From: Ohtaekwangia sp036503775
Lineage (GTDB): Bacteria; Bacteroidota; Bacteroidia; Cytophagales; Cyclobacteriaceae
NCBI GenBank assembly: GCA_036503775.1
Contig: DASXWH010000248.1
Coordinates: 1-15,573, forward strand
Direction of reading: 5' to 3'
DNA length: 15,573 nt
Below are positions 1 to 6,717 of the stretch, in pieces. The notes beneath the pieces are model-generated. The model was not told the origin of the DNA. It was given only the letters and a program-made list of their open reading frames with translations, and made no database searches. The translations under genes and the position numbers were made by a program. The first letter of the stretch is position 1; every line of letters begins with the position of its first letter.

Positions 1-128
1 GCAATGATCCGCGCTACCTCGCCTACTTCTTCCGTAAGCTGTGCCATATTGGTGAGTTCATTGAAGTACCGTACTCCCGTGGTGTTGATCCACTGATCGA
101 CTTGTTGTTGAGCTTCTTCGATTGACAT
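1..128 (-). CDS. MazG-like nucleotide pyrophosphohydrolase, N-terminal fragment
   Basis: This is the first 42 codons of a gene that runs off the left edge of the window. The start is the ATG complementary to 126-128 and the peptide begins MSIEEAQQQVDQW. The stretch QLTEEVGEVARII at the end of the fragment is the E-E-x-G-E metal-binding helix of the all-alpha MazG/dUTPase-like pyrophosphohydrolases, which hydrolyse (d)NTPs to monophosphate and pyrophosphate, probably as house-cleaning of abnormal nucleotides. The family is known as a short single-domain form of about 110 residues in Bacteroidota, so some two thirds is missing here. It lies downstream of the dipeptidase gene on the same strand, separated by a repeat-bearing gap of 81 bp, so co-transcription is uncertain. 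The family call is firm; the substrate is not known from this fragment. Confidence 0.82.
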   Translation of the reverse strand, partial: MSIEEAQQQVDQWINTTGVRYFNELTNMAQLTEEVGEVARII

Positions 129-153
129 GGTTTATCCGTTAATCTTTAATCGT

Positions 154-208
154 GGGTCATTGGTCATAGGTAATGCATTACTATTGACTATTGACCCGTG
201 ACTATTGA
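154..208. repeat. Inverted heptamer array between dipeptidase and MazG-like genes
   Basis: The right arm, 181-208, is four consecutive 7-mers of the form CTATTGA (three exact copies, one CCCGTGA). The left arm, 154-174, is three 7-mers of the form KGGTCAT. The arms are inverted relative to one another: 154-175 pairs with 176-197 at 17 of 22 positions, centred on the palindrome TAATGCATTA (171-180). The array ends two bases before the stop codon of the dipeptidase gene (210-212). A transcript of the minus strand would fold into a hairpin here, but no U-rich run follows, so termination is possible rather than shown. Confidence 0.7.
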
Positions 209-209
209 C

Positions 210-881
210 TTATTCAAGTTCCTCAAAATCAATATCCAATACTTCGTATTTACGGTATCCGATAAAATCAAAATGCCACCACTCCGAGCTGTTCACCCGA
301 AAGCCATACTTCTCCATCACCTTGATGATCAATGCACGGTTACGGCTCGCCTCCGGATCAGATATGGGTGTTGATGGCCAGGCTTCCTTGCGAAAGGAAT
401 CATATTCGGTAGGCATCTTTAATTCCTTTCGGGTTTTCAGATCGATCAGCGTCATGTCAATAGCACAGCCGCGATTGTGACGTGACCCACGATACGGTGA
501 TGCCACGTACGTTGTATCGTGATACACTTCATAGAATTTTACCGTGGCCTTATAGGGTCTGTAGGCATCAAATATTTTAATACCCAAACCCTGCTTGCTG
601 AATTCAGCCTGCGCTTTCTTCAGCGCTTCGGCAACCGGCTTCCGCGCATAGGCTCTGGCGAGATTATAGATCTTTTCTTTCGTGAAGTTGTTGGTTGTTG
701 CGTAACGAATGTCCAGCACAACACCGGGAATAAAGGTTTCGAGATTCACCAATGCCTTATCGGGATTAGCTTCAACACTGGACTTGTATTCATTCAGTGA
801 CTGAGTTTTCAGACCATATTTATTCTGCGCCTGAACTGTGAAAGCCCCTAGCAGCATACATGCGAACAGCAGTTTTTTCAT
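210..881 (-). CDS. Secreted D-alanyl-D-alanine dipeptidase (VanX/DdpX-like, peptidase M15D)
   Basis: This 223-residue zinc metallopeptidase is predicted to cleave D-Ala-D-Ala dipeptide. Residues 1-18 form a signal peptide ending VQA, so the enzyme should act in the periplasm. The family motifs are intact: DAYRPY (105-110) with the substrate-orienting Arg108, SRHNRGCAID (133-142) supplying zinc ligands His135 and Asp142, and SEWWHFDF (199-206) with catalytic Glu200 and zinc ligand His203. VanX is cytoplasmic and gives vancomycin resistance together with VanH and VanA; neither partner is present and this protein is exported, so a role in recycling wall peptides or in nutrition is more likely than resistance. 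It is divergent from the penicillin acylase gene (51-bp gap). The start is chosen because the signal peptide begins there. Product call is strong; physiological role is inference. Confidence 0.9.
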   Translation of the reverse strand: MKKLLFACMLLGAFTVQAQNKYGLKTQSLNEYKSSVEANPDKALVNLETFIPGVVLDIRYATTNNFTKEKIYNLARAYARKPVAEALKKAQAEFSKQGLGIKIFDAYRPYKATVKFYEVYHDTTYVASPYRGSRHNRGCAIDMTLIDLKTRKELKMPTEYDSFRKEAWPSTPISDPEASRNRALIIKVMEKYGFRVNSSEWWHFDFIGYRKYEVLDIDFEELE

Positions 882-887
882 CCGGTG

Positions 888-921
888 GAAAGTTACTGAA
901 AGGTATTAATTTCTAACTTTC
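888..921. promoter_or_regulatory. Candidate divergent promoter with inverted TAACTTTC words
   Basis: The octamer TAACTTTC occurs on the plus strand at 914-921 and, exactly inverted, on the minus strand at 895-888, with 18 bp between. It resembles the TAnnTTTG -7 element of the Bacteroidota primary sigma factor. Each copy lies just upstream of the gene it points to: 11 nt before the ATG at 933 and only 6 nt before the ATG at 881. Such short distances would imply nearly leaderless transcripts. No convincing -33 TTG is visible, so the symmetry could instead be an operator. Confidence 0.4.
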
Positions 922-932
922 GCTAAACCTGA

Positions 933-3338
933 ATGCGCATGAAAATCCTGAAACGAATCGGAATGGGTCTGTTGTTGCTGATCATTATTCTCGCAGTAGC
1001 GCTGATTGTTTTTCTGTATCGGCAAAAGCCAACGTATTCCGGTGAAAAGACACTTGAAGGTCTGCAAAACGAAGTAGAAGTTTTATATGACACCTATGGC
1101 GTTCCGCACATCTATGCGCAGCACGCTGAAGACGCGTACTTTGCCCTCGGCTATGTTCATGCACAGGATCGTCTCTTTCAAATGGAAATGTTAAGGCGTG
1201 CTGCAGATGGACGGCTGGCCGAAATACTGGGACCCGACCTGGTCAAGGTAGACCGGCTATTTCGTACACTGGGATTAAATCATTTTGCCGAAGAAAATGC
1301 GCAGCGTTATCTCAGCGGTGACTCAACGGAATTTCAGCGGGCCATACATGCGTATCAGAAAGGTGTCAATGCCTTTGTAAAAAACGGAAAGACTCCCGTG
1401 GAGTTCTCGATCATCGGAATACCCAAAATGGAATTCACACCCAAAGATATTTACCTCGCCATCGCCTTTATGTCGTTTGGTTTTGCGGAAGGATTGCAGG
1501 CCGATCCCGTGCTCGAAAAGATCCGTACGGAATTAGGCACAGATTACCTGAATGATCTCGCGGTGCAGACACCACCCGAAGCGGTGCGCATTAAAAATTT
1601 CAACGGAACTCCGAAAGAAGCCTCCACCGATACCTTAATTGCTTTTGTTCGTTCGGCCCTCGATAAACTTCCTGTACCCTTGTGGCAGGGAAGTAACGGA
1701 TGGGTTATGTCGGGTGATCGCACCGCTTCGGGAGCACCGATCCTGGCAAACGATACACACATCGGATTCAGTCAGCCGGCTGCATGGTATGAAGCGCACA
1801 TAGAATATCCGGGCTTCAGTTTCTACGGACATCATCTCGCGGGCATTCCATTTGGTCTGTTAGGCAATAACCGGTTTTGTGGTGTCGGACTTACCATGTT
1901 TGAAAATGATGACACTGACTTTTATTATGAGACCCTCAATCCGGAAAACCCGAATCAGGTAAAGTTCAAAGATCAGTGGGAGGATCTGAAGGTGCGCCAG
2001 GAGATCATAAAAGTAAAAGGCGGAGAAGATGTAGTACTGGAGATCAAAACATCACGGCACGGCCCGATCGTGAACGGAGGAATTGAAACAGTATCCGATT
2101 CTCTTCAACCCGTTGCATTGTGGTGGGTACTCAACAGTCAACCGAACGAAGCACTGCAGGCGGCATACCTGATGAATCATGCTACGTCATTTCCGGAGAT
2201 CCGGAAAGCGGCTTCCATGTTCTCTGCTCCGGGGTTGAACCTGATGTATGGCGATACCGAAGGTAATATCGCGTGGTGGGCTGTGGCGAAATTGCCGGTG
2301 CGACCGAAGCATGTAGTATCCAAACTGTTTCTGGATGGTGCCAGCGGAAATGATGAATACGAGGGCTTTTATCCATTCGAAAAAAATCCGCATGCCGTAA
2401 ATCCGCCCTGGGGATTTGTATACACCACCAACAATCAACCCGACAGCGTTGATGGCGTGTTGTATGCCGGATACTATTATCCCAAAGACCGGGCACAACG
2501 CGTTTCTGAATTGCTGGAAGAAAACAAAAAGTGGACGGTGGATGATATGAAGAAAATAAATCTGGATGTGCTCTCGCACAGTCACCGTGAAGTGGCGCAG
2601 GAGATCGTACCCATCTTAAAGTCAATGAACAAACCTGAATTTGCCGACTTCATTTCTATTCTTGAGAAGTGGGACGGCAATCACCTGCAAACGGATAATG
2701 CGCCTTCCGTGTATTATAATCTGCTATCACAGATCATGTTTCTCTCCATGAAAGATGAATTGGGTTACACCGCCTTCAAGTCGATCATGGAAACTTCCAT
2801 TCCCAAAAATTCCTACCGCAGATTTATTGCCAATACCAACTCACCGTGGTGGGACAATATTAAAACTCCGGAGCAAAAAGAAACACGTGAGCAGATCGTA
2901 GAAAAAGCCGCAGCCAACACCCTGAGTTTGCTACGTGAAACCTGCGGAGATGAACCTTCCGAATGGACCTGGGGAAAGATCCATACCCTTACGCATAATC
3001 ACCCGCTGGGAACAGTGAAACCGCTGGACAGATTTTTCAGTGTAGGACCTTACCCGGTTAACGGAGGCAGCGAAGTATTGAATAACCTCAGTCCGCCTTT
3101 AGATACAACCGGATTTTTTCCGGTTCAAAGCGGACCGGCTCTGCGCAAGATCACCGACTTCAGTGACATCGATCATGGTGAAACCGTCTCCCCTACCGGG
3201 CAGTCGGGAAACATCATGAGTAAATACTACAGCGATGAAGCGGAAATGTTTGTGAACGGTGAATTCAGAAAAATGCTGATGAACCGGAAAGAAATTGAAG
3301 CAGCTTCGAAGAACAGGTTGATATTGAAAAGGCCGTAA
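933..3338 (+). CDS. Penicillin acylase family protein (Ntn amidohydrolase)
   Basis: This 801-residue enzyme belongs to the penicillin/acyl-homoserine-lactone acylase family, which hydrolyses side-chain amide bonds after autocatalytic cleavage of a precursor into alpha and beta chains. Residues 9-29 are a hydrophobic segment that probably anchors the protein with the catalytic part in the periplasm. The alpha-chain signature is at about 55-100 (YGVPHIYA, ALGYVHAQDRLFQMEM). The predicted nucleophile, which becomes the beta-chain N terminus, is Ser254 in WQGSNGW. TTNNQP (498-503) supplies the oxyanion-hole Asn, WGKIHTLTHNHPLG (680-693) and GQSGN (756-760) are further family motifs. The length is normal. 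An alternative ATG six bases downstream (939) would remove two residues. The substrate cannot be told from sequence: beta-lactam, N-acyl homoserine lactone and other N-acyl amides are all possible. Convergent with dtd. Confidence 0.9.
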   Translation: MRMKILKRIGMGLLLLIIILAVALIVFLYRQKPTYSGEKTLEGLQNEVEVLYDTYGVPHIYAQHAEDAYFALGYVHAQDRLFQMEMLRRAADGRLAEILGPDLVKVDRLFRTLGLNHFAEENAQRYLSGDSTEFQRAIHAYQKGVNAFVKNGKTPVEFSIIGIPKMEFTPKDIYLAIAFMSFGFAEGLQADPVLEKIRTELGTDYLNDLAVQTPPEAVRIKNFNGTPKEASTDTLIAFVRSALDKLPVPLWQGSNGWVMSGDRTASGAPILANDTHIGFSQPAAWYEAHIEYPGFSFYGHHLAGIPFGLLGNNRFCGVGLTMFENDDTDFYYETLNPENPNQVKFKDQWEDLKVRQEIIKVKGGEDVVLEIKTSRHGPIVNGGIETVSDSLQPVALWWVLNSQPNEALQAAYLMNHATSFPEIRKAASMFSAPGLNLMYGDTEGNIAWWAVAKLPVRPKHVVSKLFLDGASGNDEYEGFYPFEKNPHAVNPPWGFVYTTNNQPDSVDGVLYAGYYYPKDRAQRVSELLEENKKWTVDDMKKINLDVLSHSHREVAQEIVPILKSMNKPEFADFISILEKWDGNHLQTDNAPSVYYNLLSQIMFLSMKDELGYTAFKSIMETSIPKNSYRRFIANTNSPWWDNIKTPEQKETREQIVEKAAANTLSLLRETCGDEPSEWTWGKIHTLTHNHPLGTVKPLDRFFSVGPYPVNGGSEVLNNLSPPLDTTGFFPVQSGPALRKITDFSDIDHGETVSPTGQSGNIMSKYYSDEAEMFVNGEFRKMLMNRKEIEAASKNRLILKRP

Positions 3339-3370
3339 GGCCCAAGCCCTAAGCCCCAATCCCTAAATCC
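3336..3370. repeat. Heptamer array bridging two convergent stop codons
   Basis: Five consecutive 7-mers of consensus YAARCCC fill the gap between two convergent genes. The first begins with the TAA stop of the acylase gene (3336-3338). The fourth ends at 3363, within the CTA that complements the dtd stop (3363-3365), and the fifth lies in the last dtd codons. There is one arm only, with no inverted partner. The words include the telomere-like hexamer CCCTAA, which I take to be chance. Confidence 0.65.
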
Positions 3371-3815
3371 TGTTCTTCGTATCAATCACAATGGTCACGG
3401 GACCATCATTCACTAACGAAACTTTCATATCCGCACCGAACTCCCCGGTTTGTACAGGTTTGCCCAGGTTGTCGTTCATGGCTTTCACAAATTTCTCATA
3501 CATCGGAATTGCCACATCGGGTTTTGAAGCTTTCAGGTATGAAGGTCTGTTTCCTTTCTTTGTACTGGCATGCAAGGTAAACTGACTTACCACGATCACA
3601 TCACCGCCATCATCTTTCACACTTACATTCATCACACCCTGATCGTCATTGAAGATCCGAAGGCTAACAATTTTGGCAGCCAGCCAGTCGATGTCTTCCT
3701 GGTTGTCGGCATCTTCAATACCCACCAGCACGAGCAGGCCTTTGTTGATGGATGATTTTACATTCTGGTTGATGGTTACGGATGCAGAAGAGACACGCTG
3801 AATAACGGCAAGCAT
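3363..3815 (-). CDS. dtd: D-aminoacyl-tRNA deacylase
   Basis: This 150-residue protein has the usual length of DTD, the cytoplasmic homodimer that hydrolyses D-aminoacyl-tRNA and so stops D-amino acids entering protein. The N terminus MLAVIQRVSSASV is typical. Both active-site motifs are present: SQFTL at 77-81, which supplies the catalytic Thr region, and the Gly-cisPro motif in NDGPVT at 136-141, which enforces chirality. It is the last gene of the minus-strand operon that begins at 5411. The gap to the upstream SDR gene is 42 bp and is filled by a heptamer array, so it may also be expressed differently from the rest. The start is the only reasonable one, as the conserved N terminus begins there. 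Confidence 0.95.
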   Translation of the reverse strand: MLAVIQRVSSASVTINQNVKSSINKGLLVLVGIEDADNQEDIDWLAAKIVSLRIFNDDQGVMNVSVKDDGGDVIVVSQFTLHASTKKGNRPSYLKASKPDVAIPMYEKFVKAMNDNLGKPVQTGEFGADMKVSLVNDGPVTIVIDTKNRI

Positions 3816-3849
3816 TAAAGTTTAAGGTTTAAAGTTCAAGGTTTAAGGT
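3815..3849. repeat. Direct heptamer array between SDR gene and dtd
   Basis: Five consecutive 7-mers of consensus TYAARGT run from the edge of the dtd start codon (complement of 3813-3815) towards the SDR stop (complement of 3858-3860). A sixth, degenerate unit occupies 3850-3856. There is one orientation only. The words match those of the array at 10073-10152 in type (TTTAAAG/TTAAGG), 6 kb away. Confidence 0.7.
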
Positions 3850-3857
3850 TCAGCAGA

Positions 3858-4499
3858 TTAAAATTTCTGAAGGTCTTTGGATTCGTGGATGAATACACCT
3901 TTGTCATCGCGTGAGGCGCAGGTGAGCATGGCGCTGGCCACCTTAGCGGAGTCGATGGCTTTATATTTTTCAGGGATGAGGAAGCCGAATATTTTATACA
4001 ATGTCTTCGCGGCATCTTCTCCGGTACGTTGTTCAGTTCGGGGACCCAGTAAAAGTGACGGACGAAAAATATGAACCGTCTCATACCCCACGTCCAGGAT
4101 CGCCTCCTCCACTTCACCTTTCACGCGATTGTAATAGATGCCTGAATTCTTATCCGCACCCAGTGCTGAAACCAACAGGTACTGTTTAGCACCAGCAATG
4201 AAGTTGGTCTTCGCCAGTAACAAGGGATAATAAAAATCAACCTGGTAGAAATTTTCTTTCGATCCTGCTTTCGCCATGGTAGTACCGAGGCAACAAAAAA
4301 TATCATCTGCCCTGAATTGTGTAGCTCGCTCAGAAAGCTTGCTGAAGTCTACTACAATTTGGTCAAGCTTCGGATGAGGCGTCAGGACGTCCTGCCGGAC
4401 GAGTGCGATCACTTTTTTATACCGGTCACTATTGAGCAGCAATTGAAGAAGCTGACCTCCGATAAGGCCGGTAGACCCGACAAGCAGTGCGGTTTTCAT
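3858..4499 (-). CDS. Atypical short-chain dehydrogenase, NAD(P)-binding (HTATIP2/YbjT-like)
   Basis: This 213-residue Rossmann-fold protein is of the atypical SDR type. The dinucleotide-binding motif is GSTGLIGG (8-15), directly after the first beta strand, followed by CCLGTT (69-74), VSALGAD (110-116), a YxxxK pair in YYNRVKG (Tyr123, Lys127) and the substrate-loop motif FRPSLLLGPR (145-154). I chose the ATG at 4499 rather than one 27 bases upstream because it overlaps the TGA of the preceding gene as ATGA (4496-4499) and places the first strand at the N terminus. The substrate is unknown; members are mostly uncharacterised oxidoreductases or NADPH sensors. It is the third gene of the 5411-3363 operon. 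Confidence 0.85.
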   Translation of the reverse strand: MKTALLVGSTGLIGGQLLQLLLNSDRYKKVIALVRQDVLTPHPKLDQIVVDFSKLSERATQFRADDIFCCLGTTMAKAGSKENFYQVDFYYPLLLAKTNFIAGAKQYLLVSALGADKNSGIYYNRVKGEVEEAILDVGYETVHIFRPSLLLGPRTEQRTGEDAAKTLYKIFGFLIPEKYKAIDSAKVASAMLTCASRDDKGVFIHESKDLQKF

Positions 4500-4888
4500 G
4501 ATTGACTTACCTGGGATTTCTCCCAAGTTAAGAATTTATCAATCTCGCTGTTTATCGATGCATATACAGACATCAGGATTCCCAGGTCATCCGTAAACCC
4601 AATGCCGGGTATCCAATCGGGAATCAGGTCGATAGGATTTACAAAGTAGAGTACAGCAGCGGTGACGAGCAGCAAGGTCTTCCAGGGGATCTCACGATAT
4701 TTGCCCAGTGCATAGGCCTTGAGTAGTCTGCCCAGAATGAAGAACTTCTCCTTCACGTTAAGGTCTTTCATTTTTACAGACCGCAGTTTAGTGCCCAGCC
4801 TCGTCAGCAAGATCAACAGGCGTCCTTTTTTCCCCAGAACGGAAGACGCCTTGTTCAATGCCATATCGAAGAAGACATTTTTCTTCAT
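4496..4888 (-). CDS. DUF1232 (YkvA-type) small membrane protein
   Basis: This 130-residue protein carries the DUF1232 signature VNPIDLIPDWIPGIGFTDD at about residues 84-102. It is preceded by a hydrophobic helix (about 69-84) and followed by a polar C-terminal tail, so it is probably membrane-associated. No biochemical function is known for this family. The start codon lies one base after the stop of the upstream gene (4890) and the stop overlaps the start of the downstream SDR gene as ATGA, so the three genes are almost certainly translated from one message. The N-terminal 50 residues are basic and not recognised. Confidence 0.85.
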   Translation of the reverse strand: MKKNVFFDMALNKASSVLGKKGRLLILLTRLGTKLRSVKMKDLNVKEKFFILGRLLKAYALGKYREIPWKTLLLVTAAVLYFVNPIDLIPDWIPGIGFTDDLGILMSVYASINSEIDKFLTWEKSQVSQS

Positions 4889-4889
4889 G

Positions 4890-5411
4890 TCAGAAAGTTC
4901 GTTGAATTTCTTTTTTCAATTCCGTTAACGCATGGGCAATCGGATCCACAGTTTTGTTGACGGATTTCTCAAATATTTTCTTCGACAAATCCAGACTCGT
5001 GGCTTCCATTTTCATCTCGCTGGCCGAATCGTTAATAGCAACAATAAGATCTTCCTTCGCATTTTTGATCAGGCTCCAAACATCCTCGCTCATATACACC
5101 TGCTGCGATGCGTTGTGATTGTACTCGTTGCGTATCTCGCTTAATAATAACTGATGAAATTCCCGTGCCTGCATACCAGGAGCGTTCAGGCGCACCAGTA
5201 AATTCTGTGGTGATATGCGCTCCAGAAAGAGGGTCATGCGCTCATAGGCCTGTAACCGACTGGGTAAAATACTTTCAATGCTGCGGCTTCGTACTTCGAG
5301 CTTTTTCAGCTCAATTTCACGCTGGATAAATGTGCGGACCAGCAGGTAAGCGGCATACAGTACAACGGAAGCAGGGACTAAGATCTTGATAAACTCAATA
5401 AGAGCATCCAT
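4890..5411 (-). CDS. DUF7935-like membrane-anchored protein, function unknown
   Basis: This 173-residue protein has one N-terminal transmembrane helix (about residues 7-28), a charged linker predicted to be helical, and a conserved block RLQAYERMTLFLERISPQNL at about 52-71 that I recognise from uncharacterised Bacteroidota proteins. The C-terminal half is helical and acidic/basic, with no cysteine or catalytic motif. It should sit in the inner membrane with most of the protein in the cytoplasm. It is the first gene of the operon leading to dtd and is divergent from the toxin-antitoxin pair (62-bp gap). The stop is one base before the next start. No function can be assigned. Confidence 0.75.
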   Translation of the reverse strand: MDALIEFIKILVPASVVLYAAYLLVRTFIQREIELKKLEVRSRSIESILPSRLQAYERMTLFLERISPQNLLVRLNAPGMQAREFHQLLLSEIRNEYNHNASQQVYMSEDVWSLIKNAKEDLIVAINDSASEMKMEATSLDLSKKIFEKSVNKTVDPIAHALTELKKEIQRTF

Positions 5412-5470
5412 AAATATTTAACTGTTAATCGTACTTAAAATGTCTAACTTTATTCCATTAAATTCTAGAA
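5411..5470. promoter_or_regulatory. Divergent control region of the toxin-antitoxin pair
   Basis: This AT-rich gap holds three short palindromes: TAAATATTTA (5411-5420), TTAACTGTTAA (5418-5428, odd centre) and TTCTAGAA (5463-5470, ending three bases before the antitoxin ATG). Type II antitoxins usually bind such sites to autorepress, so TTCTAGAA is the best operator candidate. TAACTTTA at 5445-5452 fits a -7 element for the plus-strand genes. No clear -33 element is seen. Confidence 0.35.
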
Positions 5471-5473
5471 ATC

Positions 5474-5665
5474 ATGCAGGGTGATGAATTAAAGGCAAAT
5501 CTACTGCGTATTGCCGGCCAAATTAATGAAAAAACCCAGTTGGAGGATATCTACCTCCAGCTTGCTTTATTGGAAGATATTGATGATTCCGAAGCAGACG
5601 AAAGTAAAGGCCATACCTTGACTCATCAGGAAGTTGCTGAGCAATCAAAAGCATGGTTAAAATAA
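5474..5665 (+). CDS. Antitoxin of a RelE/ParE-type module
   Basis: This 63-residue acidic protein precedes and overlaps (13 bp) a recognisable RelE/ParE toxin. The N-terminal two thirds is predicted helical, rich in Leu and Glu/Asp. The C-terminal tail, with HQEVAEQSKAWLK (51-63), matches the H-E-E-V...W-L ending that I know from small Bacteroidota antitoxins paired with such toxins. No ribbon-helix-helix or AbrB fold is obvious, so DNA binding, if any, would be by the N-terminal helices. The role rests on position, size and the tail; no experiment is implied. The start is the first ATG after the divergent control region. Confidence 0.75.
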   Translation: MQGDELKANLLRIAGQINEKTQLEDIYLQLALLEDIDDSEADESKGHTLTHQEVAEQSKAWLK

Positions 5666-5958
5666 TCTGGACAAAGAGAGCCTTCTCTCAATTTGAAAGG
5701 ATTATAAAATTTATCCGGGAAGAGCAGGGCCTCAGTTATGCAAAAATCGTCCACGCTAAAATTCTGCAGTCCGTTTCTTTTCTTCAGGATCATCCGGAAC
5801 TAGGACCAAAAGAACCTCTTTTAGCTCACAAGAAATCAGAATATAGATTCATCGTAATCTGGAGTTTTAAAATCATTTACAGAGTAGACATTAACAAAGT
5901 TGTTATTTCGCGACTATTTCACACCTCTCAGAACCCAAAGAAACTCCGGGGCGTTTAA
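5653..5958 (+). CDS. RelE/ParE family toxin
   Basis: This 101-residue protein has the RelE/ParE pattern throughout: IIWTKRAFSQFERIIKFI at 4-21 (strand 1 and helix 1), a second helix at 29-46, G-x-x-x-P at 51-55, YRFIVIWSFKIIYRV at 64-78 (the central strands), and FHTSQNPKKL at 89-98. Members either cleave ribosome-bound mRNA (RelE) or inhibit gyrase (ParE); sequence alone does not settle which, although the C-terminal FHTxQNP ending is commoner in ParE-like members. The start overlaps the antitoxin end, which implies translational coupling. It is followed after 22 bp by the IscA-like gene on the same strand, which may share its transcript. Confidence 0.87.
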   Translation: MVKIIWTKRAFSQFERIIKFIREEQGLSYAKIVHAKILQSVSFLQDHPELGPKEPLLAHKKSEYRFIVIWSFKIIYRVDINKVVISRLFHTSQNPKKLRGV

Positions 5959-5980
5959 CTAAAAATTCTATTGCTACTTC

Positions 5981-6283
5981 ATGTTCGATAACATACATCC
6001 TGTCAGCATCTCCGATCGGGCAGTCACTGAAATCCGTAAAATCATGGCTACCAAGAACATTCCTGCTGAATACGGACTTCGTGTAGGCGTTAAAGGCGGA
6101 GGCTGCGGAGTAAGTCTCATCATCGGATTTGACAAGAAGAACGATTCCGACATGGCCTACACCATTTCCGATATTCCCGTGTACATCGATAAAAAACACA
6201 CGATGTATATCATCGGAAAACAGGTTGATTTTTTTGATGGAGAAGAAGGAAGAGGGTTTATGTTTGTTGATCCACAGAAATAG
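5981..6283 (+). CDS. IscA/HesB-type Fe-S protein lacking the C-terminal CxC
   Basis: This 100-residue protein aligns with A-type iron-sulfur carriers: VSISDRAVTEIRKIM (8-22), YGLRVGVKGGGCG (31-43) holding the first conserved cysteine (Cys42), the strand-rich middle, and IGKQVDFFDGEEGRGFMFVDP (78-98). In IscA, SufA and ErpA the chain continues to a C-terminal Cys-x-Cys that binds iron or the cluster; here it stops directly after VDPQK, so Cys42 is the only cysteine. The gene is intact and not frameshifted: the TAG is followed by repeat sequence, and no CxC is encoded nearby. It may transfer clusters as a dimer through Cys42 only, or have another role. No other isc/suf gene is in view. Confidence 0.85.
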   Translation: MFDNIHPVSISDRAVTEIRKIMATKNIPAEYGLRVGVKGGGCGVSLIIGFDKKNDSDMAYTISDIPVYIDKKHTMYIIGKQVDFFDGEEGRGFMFVDPQK

Positions 6284-6314
6284 ATTCCAGATTTCAAATG
6301 CCAGATTCCAAACC
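6280..6314. repeat. Direct heptamer array after the IscA-like gene
   Basis: Five consecutive 7-mers run from the TAG stop of the IscA-like gene into the convergent gap. Units 1, 2 and 4 are nearly identical (NNAGATT) and alternate with YCAAANN units, so the array can also be read as two 14-mers (6287-6300 and 6301-6314) agreeing at 11 of 14 positions. There is no inverted arm. The remaining 43 bp to the folB stop (6315-6357) shows nothing I recognise. Confidence 0.6.
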
Positions 6315-6357
6315 CGATTAGTTGATCATAGGTGTATTGGGATGGCAGGGCTTGAAA

Positions 6358-6717
6358 TTATCTCACCTTGGACAGACTCACGCTTGCCTTTTTACATTTT
6401 CCCCCGATAGGTGGATTGAGCTTCGAGATTTTTATTTCAACACTTTGCACTGCGGGAAGCGCCTTCAAAACATCAGTCACAATTTTTTCAGCTACCGTCT
6501 CCAGCAACTTGGAGGGCGAGGCCATCTCTTCCTTCACGATCCGGAATAACGTTTCATAGTTTACTGTTCCAGCTAGGTCATCCTGTTTCGCTGCTGCGGT
6601 AAAATCCGTTTCCACAGCAATGTCTACTTCAAACCAGTTTCCGGATTCAAGCTCGTGCGGATATACACCGTGAAAGGCATGGAACTCGAGACCCTCGAGC
6701 GCTACTCTTCCATTCAT
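6358..6717 (-). CDS. folB: Dihydroneopterin aldolase
   Basis: This 119-residue protein has the standard length of FolB, which converts 7,8-dihydroneopterin to 6-hydroxymethyl-dihydropterin and glycolaldehyde in folate synthesis, in the cytoplasm. The expected motifs are present: FHGVYPHE (15-22) with catalytic Glu22, VNYETLF (52-58) with Tyr54, LLETVAEKI (71-79) with the pterin-binding Glu73, and KLNPPIGG (99-106) with catalytic Lys99. The start overlaps the TGA of the DivIVA-domain gene as ATGA (6714-6717), so it is translationally coupled. No other folate gene is in the window. Confidence 0.95.
   Translation of the reverse strand: MNGRVALEGLEFHAFHGVYPHELESGNWFEVDIAVETDFTAAAKQDDLAGTVNYETLFRIVKEEMASPSKLLETVAEKIVTDVLKALPAVQSVEIKISKLNPPIGGKCKKASVSLSKVR

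Noticed and set aside
210..881. Vancomycin-resistance gene
   Set aside because: The enzyme is exported and no vanH, vanA or vanRS-like gene is present.
2182..2625. Long open frames on the minus strand inside the acylase gene
   Set aside because: They have no recognisable domain, and the plus-strand frame is a complete, motif-rich enzyme. They are shadows of its codon use.
3343..3370. Telomere-like CCCTAA words
   Set aside because: They form part of one 35-bp heptamer array in a bacterial convergent gap; similarity to telomere repeat is by chance.
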